Assembly (NCBI GenBank): GCA_910577195.1
Contig: CAJTLP010000007.1
Location: forward strand, 38,929-102,928
Source of the DNA: an uncultured Eubacterium sp.
Lineage (GTDB): Bacteria > Bacillota > Clostridia > Oscillospirales > Acutalibacteraceae
Length of the DNA stretch: 64,000 nt
Reading direction: 5' to 3'
A program made the translations under genes and the position numbers. Numbering within the stretch: position 1 is the first letter of the stretch; each line of letters starts with the position of its first letter. Below are positions 25,588 through 34,883 of the stretch, one piece after another. The notes under the pieces are model-generated. The model did no database searches and had not been told where the DNA came from. It was given only the letters and a program-made list of their open reading frames with translations.

Positions 25588-27627
25588 TTACCCCCTGTTT
25601 TTTCTTATTTCAAATGAGAATCGTGCATTATCCTCATACCATAACGGAAAATTCGTACCCCAAACATTGTTATAAAGAACATAAGAAATTCCGTCCTTTT
25701 CAATGTCTTCGATTTTATTATCATATTCCAGTATTTTACCTTTACCGACGGATATAAGCGGTGAATGATAATTGATGAAATCAAAAGCCCCAAAATCCTT
25801 TTTCATAATGCATTTTTCAACTGCATGAAGATTTCTTCCGCCCATTGACACAGTACTTTTATAATCAATCTGACCTCCAAGCTTAACCAGCTTAAAATCA
25901 CCGGCATTCGGATACAGATGCAGGAAAAGGGCTTCCGTAAGACGATTTGCATCCTTACCGCACCATAAAACATCAAATTGAATTCCGTCACTGCTTAATG
26001 TGTAAACAATCTGAAAATCTCTCGGTGCACCTGCTATTTCACAGACCACATTGCTGCATTTCAGATTTGCAAAAACCTTTATCTGTTTTTCCTCTTCGCT
26101 GACATACGCACTGTCCAGTTTGTAATAAAAACTTCCCTCAGGGTATTTACCGTCGTAATATTTCAAAAGCGGTCTGCCGAAATCAGGATATCCCCATATA
26201 GCGTTTCTATCCATATTGCGTGCATAATTTTCAAACCAGAAATCATAGTCACGGCTTGTATATACACGGTATTCAAGCAAGGCTTTGTTGTTCTTTTTGA
26301 TTACTTCACTGCCCTTATAGGTAAGAGAACCTATTCCACCGAATTCATTCAGTTCAAATTCAAAATCGGAAAGCTTTAACGCTTTACTGTACGGCTGATA
26401 TTCCGATGTGTTCATTATATTTGCAGGTCTCAGACTTTCAAGTGCAGACCTTGCCTGCTGCTTATGATTTTCGGAAAGAGCCGAAACTGCTTTTTCAATA
26501 TAAGCTCTCTGCTCTGCCCAGCTTTTTTCAATTGTACTGTATGAGCCCTTAAATTTCATTTTGCAGCCAATGCTGACTATATTATAAGGATAATCCCTGA
26601 AAGGATGCTTGATTATAATTTTATCCCTTTTTCTTGCTTTTTGAAAATTCGATTTAAGATAATTTTCATAATCAGGAAAATAAGACTTTACATCCATACC
26701 ACAGGTATGCTCAGCAATACACAAAAGCGCATTGGAAAATGCATTGTGCTCTTTGCTGAATTTCTGCATACTGCCATCACTCAGCCACTCACGCTTTAAA
26801 CGCATAAGCTCTCGCAGTGAAGCGGATTTATATGGGTCTGTTGCTGCACCGTGAATCCATGTGTCACCGATTTCATCCTCAAGAACAGGGAGTTCATCTT
26901 TATGCTCCCAGATAATATCGGCAAAATCATCCATTGTGCCTGCGGTTACCTCGTAATCCGGAAACTGCGACTGGATTTTGTTAAACTTCTCCATAACCTT
27001 TTGCGGTGACGGTGCACCGTGGTTATCAAGGGTATGGTCAAAATAAAGCACTTCGTCCATAAAATCGCACTTGAAAGCTCCGCCGTAGTCACCGGAATAG
27101 ATAACAACAACCTCATCATTTCCATTCTTCCATAAAAAGCATTCCGGAACTTCCGGCACAGCGGATGCACCGTTTACACCGATATGCAGTAACTTTATAC
27201 CGTGCTTGGCTAAAAGCGATACAATTGCCTTTGTATGACCCGGAACATCCGTCATTTTTGCAGCAACTGTTTTTCCGCCTCTGATTTCATCCAGTTCATC
27301 AACCATAGAAAGTCCATAGTCAAAGGTGTCATAATCAAGCAATTCCGAATGTGTTGTAAAAGGCATTGCATGCGGTGCAATATTACCGTTTTTAAGTGCG
27401 TTGATCAGCTTTTCTTTCTGTGAAGAATCTGTATAATTCAGCATTTCCTTTAACAACCATGAGCCTGTTGTCCACACAAAATATTTTTTGTCCGGTGTGT
27501 TCACGCTCTCGGCAAGGCTGATTGCGTCAGGTATAAAGGAATGCAGATACTTCTGTCTTATATTTTCTGCATAATCGGTAAAGCCTAAATCAAGATGCGT
27601 TTTTGATACAACAAATACCTTTTTCAT
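25588..27627 (-). CDS. GH38-like DUF5054 protein, candidate alpha-mannosidase-type hydrolase
   Basis: 679 residues, no signal peptide. The N-terminus KTHLDLGFTDY has the HxD motif that binds zinc in GH38 alpha-mannosidases, and DVPGHT near residue 130 resembles the GH38 nucleophile motif (D-x-F-G-H-S). The rest has the DUF5054 layout: a barrel of about 350 residues followed by a beta-rich domain. Reaction not established. I chose ATG 27627 (MKKVFVVSK) because AAGGAG lies 6 nt upstream, rather than ATG 27642. It sits between the GH36-type and GH2 genes, so a debranching or trimming activity on the same glycan is likely. Confidence 0.75.
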   Translation of the reverse strand: MKKVFVVSKTHLDLGFTDYAENIRQKYLHSFIPDAISLAESVNTPDKKYFVWTTGSWLLKEMLNYTDSSQKEKLINALKNGNIAPHAMPFTTHSELLDYDTFDYGLSMVDELDEIRGGKTVAAKMTDVPGHTKAIVSLLAKHGIKLLHIGVNGASAVPEVPECFLWKNGNDEVVVIYSGDYGGAFKCDFMDEVLYFDHTLDNHGAPSPQKVMEKFNKIQSQFPDYEVTAGTMDDFADIIWEHKDELPVLEDEIGDTWIHGAATDPYKSASLRELMRLKREWLSDGSMQKFSKEHNAFSNALLCIAEHTCGMDVKSYFPDYENYLKSNFQKARKRDKIIIKHPFRDYPYNIVSIGCKMKFKGSYSTIEKSWAEQRAYIEKAVSALSENHKQQARSALESLRPANIMNTSEYQPYSKALKLSDFEFELNEFGGIGSLTYKGSEVIKKNNKALLEYRVYTSRDYDFWFENYARNMDRNAIWGYPDFGRPLLKYYDGKYPEGSFYYKLDSAYVSEEEKQIKVFANLKCSNVVCEIAGAPRDFQIVYTLSSDGIQFDVLWCGKDANRLTEALFLHLYPNAGDFKLVKLGGQIDYKSTVSMGGRNLHAVEKCIMKKDFGAFDFINYHSPLISVGKGKILEYDNKIEDIEKDGISYVLYNNVWGTNFPLWYEDNARFSFEIRKNRG

Positions 27628-27643
27628 ATCGATCTCCTTCATT

Positions 27644-29296
27644 TCAGGAATAGAGCTCTCCTGACATCACATTGAATTGCAATTGGTAATCAACTCCGTT
27701 TTCAGTATATTCTGCGTCTATAATATCCTTTTGAACAAACTCAGCACGGTGAATTTTAATATCCTTTTGTGCAAATGTTTCATTTAAAACCTTAAGCTGA
27801 GCACTGTTATATTCATCAATATTGTCTGAAATAAACAGCAGACTGCCGAATACAGAATTGATTCTTGCCAGCAGCTTTCTCTGCTCAAAATCCGTTTTAA
27901 CATTCTTATCACGAAGCAGGAATACATCGGGATCATTCATCCACGCTCTGCCGTCAAGATGACGTCTGAATATGGTATTGCAGACTGCATGCACAGTAGA
28001 AACCTCTTCTCGAATTGCGTGCTTTCTCGGTTTCCAGCCAGGTGAAATGTCTGAGCCTATCCGGCAGTAATCCACTTTTCCAAATGCAGGCATTAACGGA
28101 ACACCACAGCCTAAAATCAGCTTATCTCCACAGCATTCACGGAGCAAATCCATTGCATCGCACATAATTTCACCACGTGATTTATTGTGCATGGGAAGAA
28201 CGCAGGCACCATAGAGGAAATCCAGCTTTACCAAATCATATCCCCAATCATTCAGCACAACATCAAACACGTGTTTCAGATATGCACGAACATCGGGATT
28301 ATAAATATCAAGCGAGTAAAATCCGCCCCAGTTGTGACCTGTTTTATAGGGCTTACCGTTTTTATCCTTAATAAACCAATCCTTATGCGCCTTAAAAAGC
28401 TTTGATGATTTCGTTCCTGCAAAGGGCGCAAGCCATATACCTGCAAGCATATCGCTCTTATGAATACTGTCTGCGATGCTTTTCATACCATTAGGGAATT
28501 TCTTTTTGTCAGTATCAAGCCAGTCGCCGATTGCATTCTGATAACCGTCATCAATCTGAAAGCAGTCAATCTTTGTATTGAGCTTTGAAATGCTGTTTAA
28601 GTCACGCAGAACAACCTTTTCATTTATATTACCATAGTAGTTATACCAAGTAGTATAACCCGTTCTTCGCCTGTTTTCAAGGCATCTGATATCCATTTGC
28701 TCAAAATACAAATCAAATGCCTTATCATATGCATCACTTATAAATACAAAAGACAGCAGCGCAGTCTCATCATTAAAGGTTACACCCTCTAAATCCTTGC
28801 TGATAAATACACAATCCTTTTTCGTATCAAAGGTGATGATTGTATATCCGCATCTTTCATCCAAAGAGCCGAAAATATCAACATTGTTTCCGTTTCTTAC
28901 ATAAGAATATGACCAGCCGTAAAAAATTCCGCTTTGTCTTGGGAACTTATGAAAAAGATTGTCGCCTGATTTGCTGAAGCCGATATACTTAAGCGGTGAT
29001 TTTGTTACTAAAAATTCCGTCAGCTTTGAAAGCTCCTGCATCTGTCCGTCAATTGTATATTCAAAACTGTCCGTCCAGCTCTGATAGCCATTCACAAAAA
29101 TCCTGTCATCAGCCTTAAAATGATAGGGATATTTAACAGTGAATTCTGTTATTGTAATATCTGTTTTCGGTTCGATAATTACATTCAGTTTATTGTCAGC
29201 ATTATCAACCTTCAGTGAAAAATGCTCAGTGCAAACAGAGTCTGCCGTAAACCGTTTTCCATCTGCCTCATATTTAAGTTTAAATGATAGATTCAT
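27644..29296 (-). CDS. GH36-type alpha-galactosidase-like enzyme
   Basis: Glycosidase of the melibiase clan (GH-D, GH36/GH27-like). After a beta-sandwich N-domain, the barrel shows DCFQIDDGYQ, the nucleophile Asp in KLDFLYGA and the putative acid/base Asp in RIGSDISPGW. 550 residues is shorter than large GH36 enzymes (about 700). The start is ATG 29296 with GAGAGG upstream; the frame extends 7 codons further, but only from a TTG inside the preceding gene. No signal peptide. It belongs to the ROK operon. Confidence 0.82.
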   Translation of the reverse strand: MNLSFKLKYEADGKRFTADSVCTEHFSLKVDNADNKLNVIIEPKTDITITEFTVKYPYHFKADDRIFVNGYQSWTDSFEYTIDGQMQELSKLTEFLVTKSPLKYIGFSKSGDNLFHKFPRQSGIFYGWSYSYVRNGNNVDIFGSLDERCGYTIITFDTKKDCVFISKDLEGVTFNDETALLSFVFISDAYDKAFDLYFEQMDIRCLENRRRTGYTTWYNYYGNINEKVVLRDLNSISKLNTKIDCFQIDDGYQNAIGDWLDTDKKKFPNGMKSIADSIHKSDMLAGIWLAPFAGTKSSKLFKAHKDWFIKDKNGKPYKTGHNWGGFYSLDIYNPDVRAYLKHVFDVVLNDWGYDLVKLDFLYGACVLPMHNKSRGEIMCDAMDLLRECCGDKLILGCGVPLMPAFGKVDYCRIGSDISPGWKPRKHAIREEVSTVHAVCNTIFRRHLDGRAWMNDPDVFLLRDKNVKTDFEQRKLLARINSVFGSLLFISDNIDEYNSAQLKVLNETFAQKDIKIHRAEFVQKDIIDAEYTENGVDYQLQFNVMSGELYS

Positions 29297-29306
29297 AAGT
29301 TTCCTC

Positions 29307-30617
29307 TCATTCACCAATTGTTACATAGCTTTCGCTTTCCTCGCCCCAGCTGTCAACAGCATAAATTTTGTAGTTATGAGTCTTACCGTCATCCTCAAGC
29401 TCAAGCTCAACGGTCTCCGACATAGCGTTAATACCATTATAAAAATCGCTGAAAAAATATTTTGTCTCACGGTCATCAATCACAACCTTATAGGAATGAA
29501 CAAAATCATCATCCGTACCTGCTGCAAAGGATAAAATAACTTTGCCGTCATTAGATAACACACTGCCTGCTGCATCATTCATAGCAGGTGCTTTATTCTC
29601 TGCTTTTCTTGAATCAAAAGCATATTTGCCGTCGTTTTCATACGGAAGAGAAAAGCTCCAGAGCATATCCGTTTTTTCTTCATATCCCATATTGCCGTCT
29701 GCAAAATTCACCCTATGAATATCAATAGCCTTGTCAGAAAACTCCATAATATATCCCATAGGGGTAGCATCGGCATTTGGAGGGACTGTTCCGTTTTCTT
29801 TACCCTGTTCAAGCTCTGTATAGGAAAGGGACTGCGTATTGATAACCGTATATTCTCCCTGCCATATTGAACGTTCGTCAAGAAGTGAATAGTGCACGTG
29901 GCCGCTAAAATCTATGACATTCGGATATTTTGATAAAACATCGTTAAGCGTTTTGTCTCCCCAATCCTCACTGCCGTAGCTTGTATTCTTCGGCTGATTA
30001 TGCGTCATAACGATAATCGGCTTTCCCTCTGAATCAGCACTTGCTTTTTTAAGCTCTTTATCAAGCCATCTGGCAGTTATACCATATGCACTTGTCATAC
30101 TGCCGTAATTCGGTGATGCACCGATAAAATGATAACCGTTTACAACATAATGTGTCCATGGTGACTGCCCTGTAATATCCTCGAAGGCTTTAATATGATT
30201 AATAACCGTAAAAGCATTTTTGTTCCAGTAATCGTGATTACCCATTATTGTCTGAATAATCGGCTTATCATCACCGAACACCTCATCAATGGCATCAACA
30301 TAGGTCTGAAATGCAAAACGTGTACCAAGATCACCTATATCACCCGGAAACAGAATCATATCCACACCATTATTTTTAATCACAGTTAATGCCTTTTTCA
30401 GATTCTGCAGATATGTATCATCATTTTTTAAATCCTCTTCTGTAGGGGGCAGCTGTGTATCCGAAATAACGGCAACCTTGAATGTAGAATTTTCTGTTTC
30501 AAAGGTTTCAATTTCTGTTTCACCGATTAAGTTTTTATACTCATAGCCAACAAAACCGGCAGCTGCAACTCCAATTACTAATAAAATACAAAGAATAATC
30601 ATCATAGCTTTTTTCAT
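29307..30617 (-). CDS. Exported calcineurin-like metallophosphoesterase
   Basis: 436 residues: an N-terminal signal peptide or anchor (MMIILCILLVIGVAAAGFVGYEY region), then a metallophosphoesterase domain with the five usual blocks SDTQLP, GDIGDLG, GNHDYW, THNQP and SGHVHY that bind two metals. A C-terminal fibronectin-like beta domain follows (residues about 330-436). It is predicted to act outside the cell on a phosphoester. A phosphatase within a glycan operon could remove phosphate from phosphorylated host or yeast glycans, which is inference. Confidence 0.83.
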   Translation of the reverse strand: MKKAMMIILCILLVIGVAAAGFVGYEYKNLIGETEIETFETENSTFKVAVISDTQLPPTEEDLKNDDTYLQNLKKALTVIKNNGVDMILFPGDIGDLGTRFAFQTYVDAIDEVFGDDKPIIQTIMGNHDYWNKNAFTVINHIKAFEDITGQSPWTHYVVNGYHFIGASPNYGSMTSAYGITARWLDKELKKASADSEGKPIIVMTHNQPKNTSYGSEDWGDKTLNDVLSKYPNVIDFSGHVHYSLLDERSIWQGEYTVINTQSLSYTELEQGKENGTVPPNADATPMGYIMEFSDKAIDIHRVNFADGNMGYEEKTDMLWSFSLPYENDGKYAFDSRKAENKAPAMNDAAGSVLSNDGKVILSFAAGTDDDFVHSYKVVIDDRETKYFFSDFYNGINAMSETVELELEDDGKTHNYKIYAVDSWGEESESYVTIGE

Positions 30618-30705
30618 AATTATAACATTATACTCCTTTCTGACTTTCTGCCAGAGCGTTTAACTCTTCAATTGCTCTCTTTTCTTTTTTCTCACGGAAA
30701 AGTTT

Positions 30706-31686
30706 TCAATTGCCCTCCTCTGCTTTCTTGAAAAAACCATATTTATTTATTAATGATATCAAACCTAATATTATGCTGTTATCATAATCATCTGACACCT
30801 CAAATCTGGGCACGGCATAATAGGGCAAACCGGCGACTGCTCTATCAAATATTTCCTTAAATTGATTTTGCCTGTCGGATTTGTAAAACACAATCACCTC
30901 AGGATTTAAAAACACAATCGCATTGCGCACAATCTTTGCAGGATAGGAAATACTCATTATGTTTTTCCGCAAATCATTTATAAAACCAACCTCACCTGCA
31001 AAGCCTGCATATCCTTCAAGCAAATGTCCGTTAGCCATTTCACCAACGCCAATACCATTATGACCAAACTGCATAGTCACAATGTTTTTTGCATTCTGCC
31101 TGGTTTCCGTGCTTTCACCGATAACTGTCAGCTTCATATCATTCTGAATAATCGTATTTAATTTATATCTGCTTTCAAGAGCGTTTTTCAAATCAAATCC
31201 ATTCAGCTTCGGATTATAATACCAATCAAGAATCACACCATTCTTTACCACACACGGCACAGATAAACAAATCGTTCCTAAATCATATTTTTTTACTATT
31301 TCATCTATATTTCTACAAACGGCTTCAAAAAATTCATTCATATTAAAACGGACGGAATAGCTCTCAACACACTCAAATTTAAAATTGTGAATTCTAAAAA
31401 TCAAATGATTATTATCTATTATAAGAAATAATAAATATTGATATTTTTCATTTATAAGATACTGCTTTGCTTTTCGTCCGCCGGTGGAATCTGCAATATC
31501 CCCCTCAACAATCATTCCGTAATCCATTGCCTGAAAAACACATTTCTTTACTGTGGTAAGACCACCGTCAGTATTTTCTGTAATTTCTGATAAGCTGCAG
31601 GCACCTTTCACACGAAGAACCTGTAAAATATCGGACAGATTTTTATTTCTTATGTTTTTTAATGTATCTTTTTCGACCAAAGTCAT
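30706..31686 (-). CDS. ROK-family transcriptional repressor
   Basis: 326 residues: an N-terminal winged-helix domain (residues about 10-75, CSLSEITENTDGGLTTVKK) and a C-terminal ROK sugar-binding domain (GYAGFAGEVGF near residue 227 is the typical glycan-contacting segment). The usual ROK zinc-binding CxCGxxGC motif is absent. It heads the glycan operon, and a perfect palindrome overlaps its transcription start, so autoregulation relieved by a sugar ligand is the simplest model. Confidence 0.85.
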   Translation of the reverse strand: MTLVEKDTLKNIRNKNLSDILQVLRVKGACSLSEITENTDGGLTTVKKCVFQAMDYGMIVEGDIADSTGGRKAKQYLINEKYQYLLFLIIDNNHLIFRIHNFKFECVESYSVRFNMNEFFEAVCRNIDEIVKKYDLGTICLSVPCVVKNGVILDWYYNPKLNGFDLKNALESRYKLNTIIQNDMKLTVIGESTETRQNAKNIVTMQFGHNGIGVGEMANGHLLEGYAGFAGEVGFINDLRKNIMSISYPAKIVRNAIVFLNPEVIVFYKSDRQNQFKEIFDRAVAGLPYYAVPRFEVSDDYDNSIILGLISLINKYGFFKKAEEGN

Positions 31687-31695
31687 ACCTCCATA

Positions 31696-31722
31696 AACTT
31701 ATGACACAGGGTGTCATAAGTT
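31696..31722. promoter_or_regulatory. Probable ROK repressor operator, 12-bp arm palindrome
   Basis: AACTTATGACAC and GTGTCATAAGTT are exact inverted repeats separated by 3 nt. The palindrome lies immediately downstream of the -10 box, where bound repressor would block initiation. No second copy with this strength was noticed in the window. Confidence 0.8.
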
Positions 31723-31751
31723 ATTATACATTTATATAAGAGTGTTGTCAA
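31723..31751 (-). promoter_or_regulatory. Consensus promoter of the glycan operon
   Basis: On the minus strand TTGACA (31746-31751) and TATAAT (31723-31728) are both perfect and 17 nt apart. A strong promoter next to a strong operator is the usual layout of an inducible operon. Confidence 0.85.
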
Positions 31752-31847
31752 TATCCATACTCACCTTTGCAGGAAACTTCCATTGTGTCATTTGTATGAA
31801 GCAGGAAAACGGCCGCAAAAAAGCTCTGTTTGTCTGATTGAAAATCA

Positions 31848-31884
31848 TAAAAGGCTGCATCGGAAAAATCCGAAACAACCTTTT
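31848..31884 (-). terminator. Terminator-like hairpin after tadA
   Basis: AAAAGG-TG-TCGGA pairs with TCCGA-CA-CCTTTT with small bulges, just past the tadA stop. Confidence 0.6.
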
Positions 31885-31888
31885 ATCA

Positions 31889-32338
31889 TTACTTATTCCG
31901 TCTTAAATTTTTAAAAAAATCAGTCAGCATAGAGGAACAGGTGTCCTCCATTATACCTGATATAATCTCAGGCTTATGATTATAGGCAATTGCATTAAAA
32001 TCAGCAACTGAGCCGAAAGAACCTGCCTTTTTGTCGTACGCTCCAAAGAAAACTCTTTTTATCCTTGCATTGATAATCGCACCGGCACACATAGGACACG
32101 GCTCAAGAGTGACATACAAATCACACTGCCACAATCTCCAGCCGCCAAGCTTTTTACAGGCATTGTCAATTGCCTCAAGCTCAGCGTGATAGAGGGCATT
32201 TTTTCCAAGCTCACGGCGGTTTCTTCCCTCGCCTACAATTTGATTGTCCTTAACAACAACAGCACCCACAGGCACCTCACCCTCAAGGGCACTGATTTCA
32301 GCAAGTGCAATTGCCCGCTCCATAAAAATAGGATTCAT
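31889..32338 (-). CDS. tadA: tRNA-specific adenosine deaminase TadA
   Basis: Deaminates A34 to inosine in tRNA-Arg(ACG). Zinc-deaminase motifs HAELEAI (catalytic Glu) and EPCPMCAGA are present, with the TadA-typical FGAYDKKAGSFGS after them. 149 residues, normal length. It follows the CPBP protease gene by 1 nt. Confidence 0.94.
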   Translation of the reverse strand: MNPIFMERAIALAEISALEGEVPVGAVVVKDNQIVGEGRNRRELGKNALYHAELEAIDNACKKLGGWRLWQCDLYVTLEPCPMCAGAIINARIKRVFFGAYDKKAGSFGSVADFNAIAYNHKPEIISGIMEDTCSSMLTDFFKNLRRNK

Positions 32339-32339
32339 A

Positions 32340-33362
32340 TCAAATTTTACTAACAGTCAAAGCTGTGAGAACAATTAATATTGCAAACGGAATAATCATA
32401 AAAGGAAACAGAAAAGCAGTAAACTTCTGTCCATTAGTCAGAACACTGATATCACTTTTATCCTTTTTTATGAGCTCTTTCTTTATCAGAAGATATATAC
32501 CTGCTATAATACCTGCTATTGTCCAGAAAATATAGATTGCCGAAACCGCATAGGTTGAAACCTTTTCACCGGCAAAATATTTAACCGACAGCTGAACAAC
32601 CGACATACTGTTATTCAATGCATGAATGAAAACTGCAGGAACAATACTGTCCGTTCTCACAGTAATAAATCCGAGTACAAGACCGATTGCAAATGCAAAA
32701 ATAAACTGAACTACATTACCGTGAAGAAGTCCGAAAACAATGCTGACAGCCACAACGCCAAAGCCTTTTCCGTATTTTTTCAACAGCTGAAGCGAACAGC
32801 ATCGCATTGCAAATTCCTCACATATTGCAGGAATAATTGCAAGACCGATCATACACATAATACAAGCCCATACTGAATTCGGCTCGTTCACCTCGCCGGA
32901 CTTCAGTTCAAGATGAAACAGCTCCTGAAAAATTGCCACAATAAGTGATACTGCAATCTGAGCAGCACAGCAGCAGACCATACCGAAGCATATCCAGGTA
33001 AAGGATTTTGATGCCTTAAGCCGTTTATTCGGTATAACCGGAGCAGTATATCTTTTTTTATTCACCAATGCCATTACACCAAAGGGCACTGCAACTGATG
33101 CAAAGGATACGCCTATAATCGTAAAGCTGTACTGAAATACAGGATTATTCATATAAAGGTCATATAAACCGAATATGGTAAGCAAGCCCGAAACAAGGGT
33201 CTGAATAACCAGATATGCAACAATTGCACAGCCCATAGAAAGGCTTATCATTCTGATTTCGTGCTTTTCCTGTTTTATTCTCTGCTGTTTATATAACTCC
33301 CTCTGCATTGCCTCATTTACATCACTGCTGTTTCCGAATGGGTTATAATAGTACTGAGACAT
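32340..33362 (-). CDS. CPBP-family intramembrane metalloprotease
   Basis: 340 residues with about eight membrane segments. The Abi/CPBP active-site motifs are EEFAMR (EExxxR), FGLLHGN and FIHALNN. In bacteria these proteins process membrane-bound substrates, sometimes peptide toxins or signalling factors; which one here is unknown. It is placed between a conserved hypothetical gene and tadA, with spacings of a few nt. Confidence 0.87.
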   Translation of the reverse strand: MSQYYYNPFGNSSDVNEAMQRELYKQQRIKQEKHEIRMISLSMGCAIVAYLVIQTLVSGLLTIFGLYDLYMNNPVFQYSFTIIGVSFASVAVPFGVMALVNKKRYTAPVIPNKRLKASKSFTWICFGMVCCCAAQIAVSLIVAIFQELFHLELKSGEVNEPNSVWACIMCMIGLAIIPAICEEFAMRCCSLQLLKKYGKGFGVVAVSIVFGLLHGNVVQFIFAFAIGLVLGFITVRTDSIVPAVFIHALNNSMSVVQLSVKYFAGEKVSTYAVSAIYIFWTIAGIIAGIYLLIKKELIKKDKSDISVLTNGQKFTAFLFPFMIIPFAILIVLTALTVSKI

Positions 33363-33366
33363 TTAA

Positions 33367-33993
33367 TCAATCCTTTTCTTCCTGCAAAAATAATTCTGAA
33401 AAATAAGGCAGTTCCTTAATCCAGTCGCAATATGTATGCCACTCTGCCAGCTTATGATTACGCCTTGCATAATAGATACTGCAAAGATTTTCATAATTAA
33501 GCGTACAGGTACGCATCTGATTATAAGAGCTTGGCAGAAGCTGAATAATGGTGTACCAAAGCGCCTTATCCTTTGTTTCAATATATCTGAGTCTCAGATC
33601 CTCAAGCGTTTCAATCAGCTTTTCCATTGCTGCTATTCCCTCTTCATTCATATGGTCAACTGAGAAATCAGAAAGCTCAAATGGTTTTGATGTGATTTTA
33701 TGCATTGTGGATGTAGAGTTAGCAACTGTGCCTACCTTATAGGTATCATATTCCTTCCACCAATACATCGGTGCAGTAACATCTACACTTACAAATATCA
33801 TTCTGACAAATTTTCTGTGGTCAGTGCCTGCACTGCAGAGACGCTTAGCAAGACTCAGATCATTTTCACCAAAAACAAAATTGCCCTCTTCATCAAAAAA
33901 TGAATCGTATCTGCCCCACGAATTAAGCGGATTCCTGGCACCGCGCATAGCATTGTCAAAATTCATTACGCTTGTGCGTTCTATTTTAATCAT
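33367..33993 (-). CDS. Conserved hypothetical protein, possibly ThyX-related fold
   Basis: 208 residues, soluble, no signal peptide. I recognise it as a protein type found in many Clostridia and their phages, with landmarks RNPLNSWGRYDS, APMYWWKEYDTYK and LPSSYNQMRTCTLNYE. The tryptophan/tyrosine-rich region and the STSTMHK element recall flavin-dependent thymidylate synthase ThyX, but the RHRxxS signature is absent, so I would not assign that activity. It follows galU by 3 nt. Confidence 0.7.
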   Translation of the reverse strand: MIKIERTSVMNFDNAMRGARNPLNSWGRYDSFFDEEGNFVFGENDLSLAKRLCSAGTDHRKFVRMIFVSVDVTAPMYWWKEYDTYKVGTVANSTSTMHKITSKPFELSDFSVDHMNEEGIAAMEKLIETLEDLRLRYIETKDKALWYTIIQLLPSSYNQMRTCTLNYENLCSIYYARRNHKLAEWHTYCDWIKELPYFSELFLQEEKD

Positions 33994-33996
33994 AAT

Positions 33997-34872
33997 TTAG
34001 TCTAACTCCTTTGCAATTTCCTTAAGATAAGCCTTAAGCTCATCTCTCGTTTCAGGATGCTTTAAACCAACCTCAATATTTGCCTGAAGAATACCGAACT
34101 TGTTGCCCATATCATAGCGTGTGCCCTGATAATCAACGGCAACAACGCCCTTTGTCCGGGAAAGTGTTTTCATTGCATCTGTAAGCTGAAGCTCATTTCC
34201 TGCACCGAGAGGTGTTTTTTCAAGAATATCAAAAATCTCAGGCGGCATTACCACTCTGCCGAGAATGGAATAATTTGACATAATCTCTTCAGGTAACGGC
34301 TTTTCAATCATATCCGTACAATTATAGCAGTTATCCTCAATGGGTTCAACAGCCAGTGAGCAATACTTCGTAATTGCCGTATCCGAAACCTCTTTAACAC
34401 CTACTGCACCCTTGCCGTATTTTTCATATGCATCACAAAGCTGTTTTGTTACAGGCGTCTCAGAAAGAATAACATCATCGCCGTAAAGAACAGCAAACGG
34501 TTCATCACCAACAAAGCTCTTTGCACAAAGCACTGCATGGCCGAGACCCTTTGTTTCCTTCTGACGGATAAAATAAATATTGCCGAAGTTTGAGCACTGC
34601 ATTACATCGTCATAGATTTTCTTTTTGCTTTCATTTCCCTCAAGCTTTGCCTCAAGCTCAAATGCGTGGTCAAAATGGTCCTCAATAGCACCCTTGCCTC
34701 TGTTTGTAATAATAAGTACATCTTCAATACCTGATGCAAAAGCCTCCTCAACAATATATTGAATTGCCGGCTTGTCAACTATGTTGAGCATCTCCTTAGG
34801 TACTGCCTTTGATACAGGAAGAACTCTTGTCCCCATTCCTGCCGCAGGAATAATCGCCTTTTTTACCTTCAT
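33997..34872 (-). CDS. galU: UTP--glucose-1-phosphate uridylyltransferase
   Basis: Makes UDP-glucose for cell envelope polysaccharides and glycolipids. The nucleotide-binding opening AAGMGTRVLPVSKAVPKEML, the LYGDDVI metal-binding segment and the GTRYDMGNKFG motif are characteristic. 291 residues. Downstream of the zinc-ribbon membrane protein by 11 nt. Confidence 0.95.
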   Translation of the reverse strand: MKVKKAIIPAAGMGTRVLPVSKAVPKEMLNIVDKPAIQYIVEEAFASGIEDVLIITNRGKGAIEDHFDHAFELEAKLEGNESKKKIYDDVMQCSNFGNIYFIRQKETKGLGHAVLCAKSFVGDEPFAVLYGDDVILSETPVTKQLCDAYEKYGKGAVGVKEVSDTAITKYCSLAVEPIEDNCYNCTDMIEKPLPEEIMSNYSILGRVVMPPEIFDILEKTPLGAGNELQLTDAMKTLSRTKGVVAVDYQGTRYDMGNKFGILQANIEVGLKHPETRDELKAYLKEIAKELD

Positions 34873-34883
34873 AAAATTTCCCC

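Noticed and set aside
33367..33993. Assignment as thymidylate synthase ThyX
   Set aside because: The RHRxxS flavin/nucleotide motif that defines ThyX is missing, so only a distant fold relation is possible.
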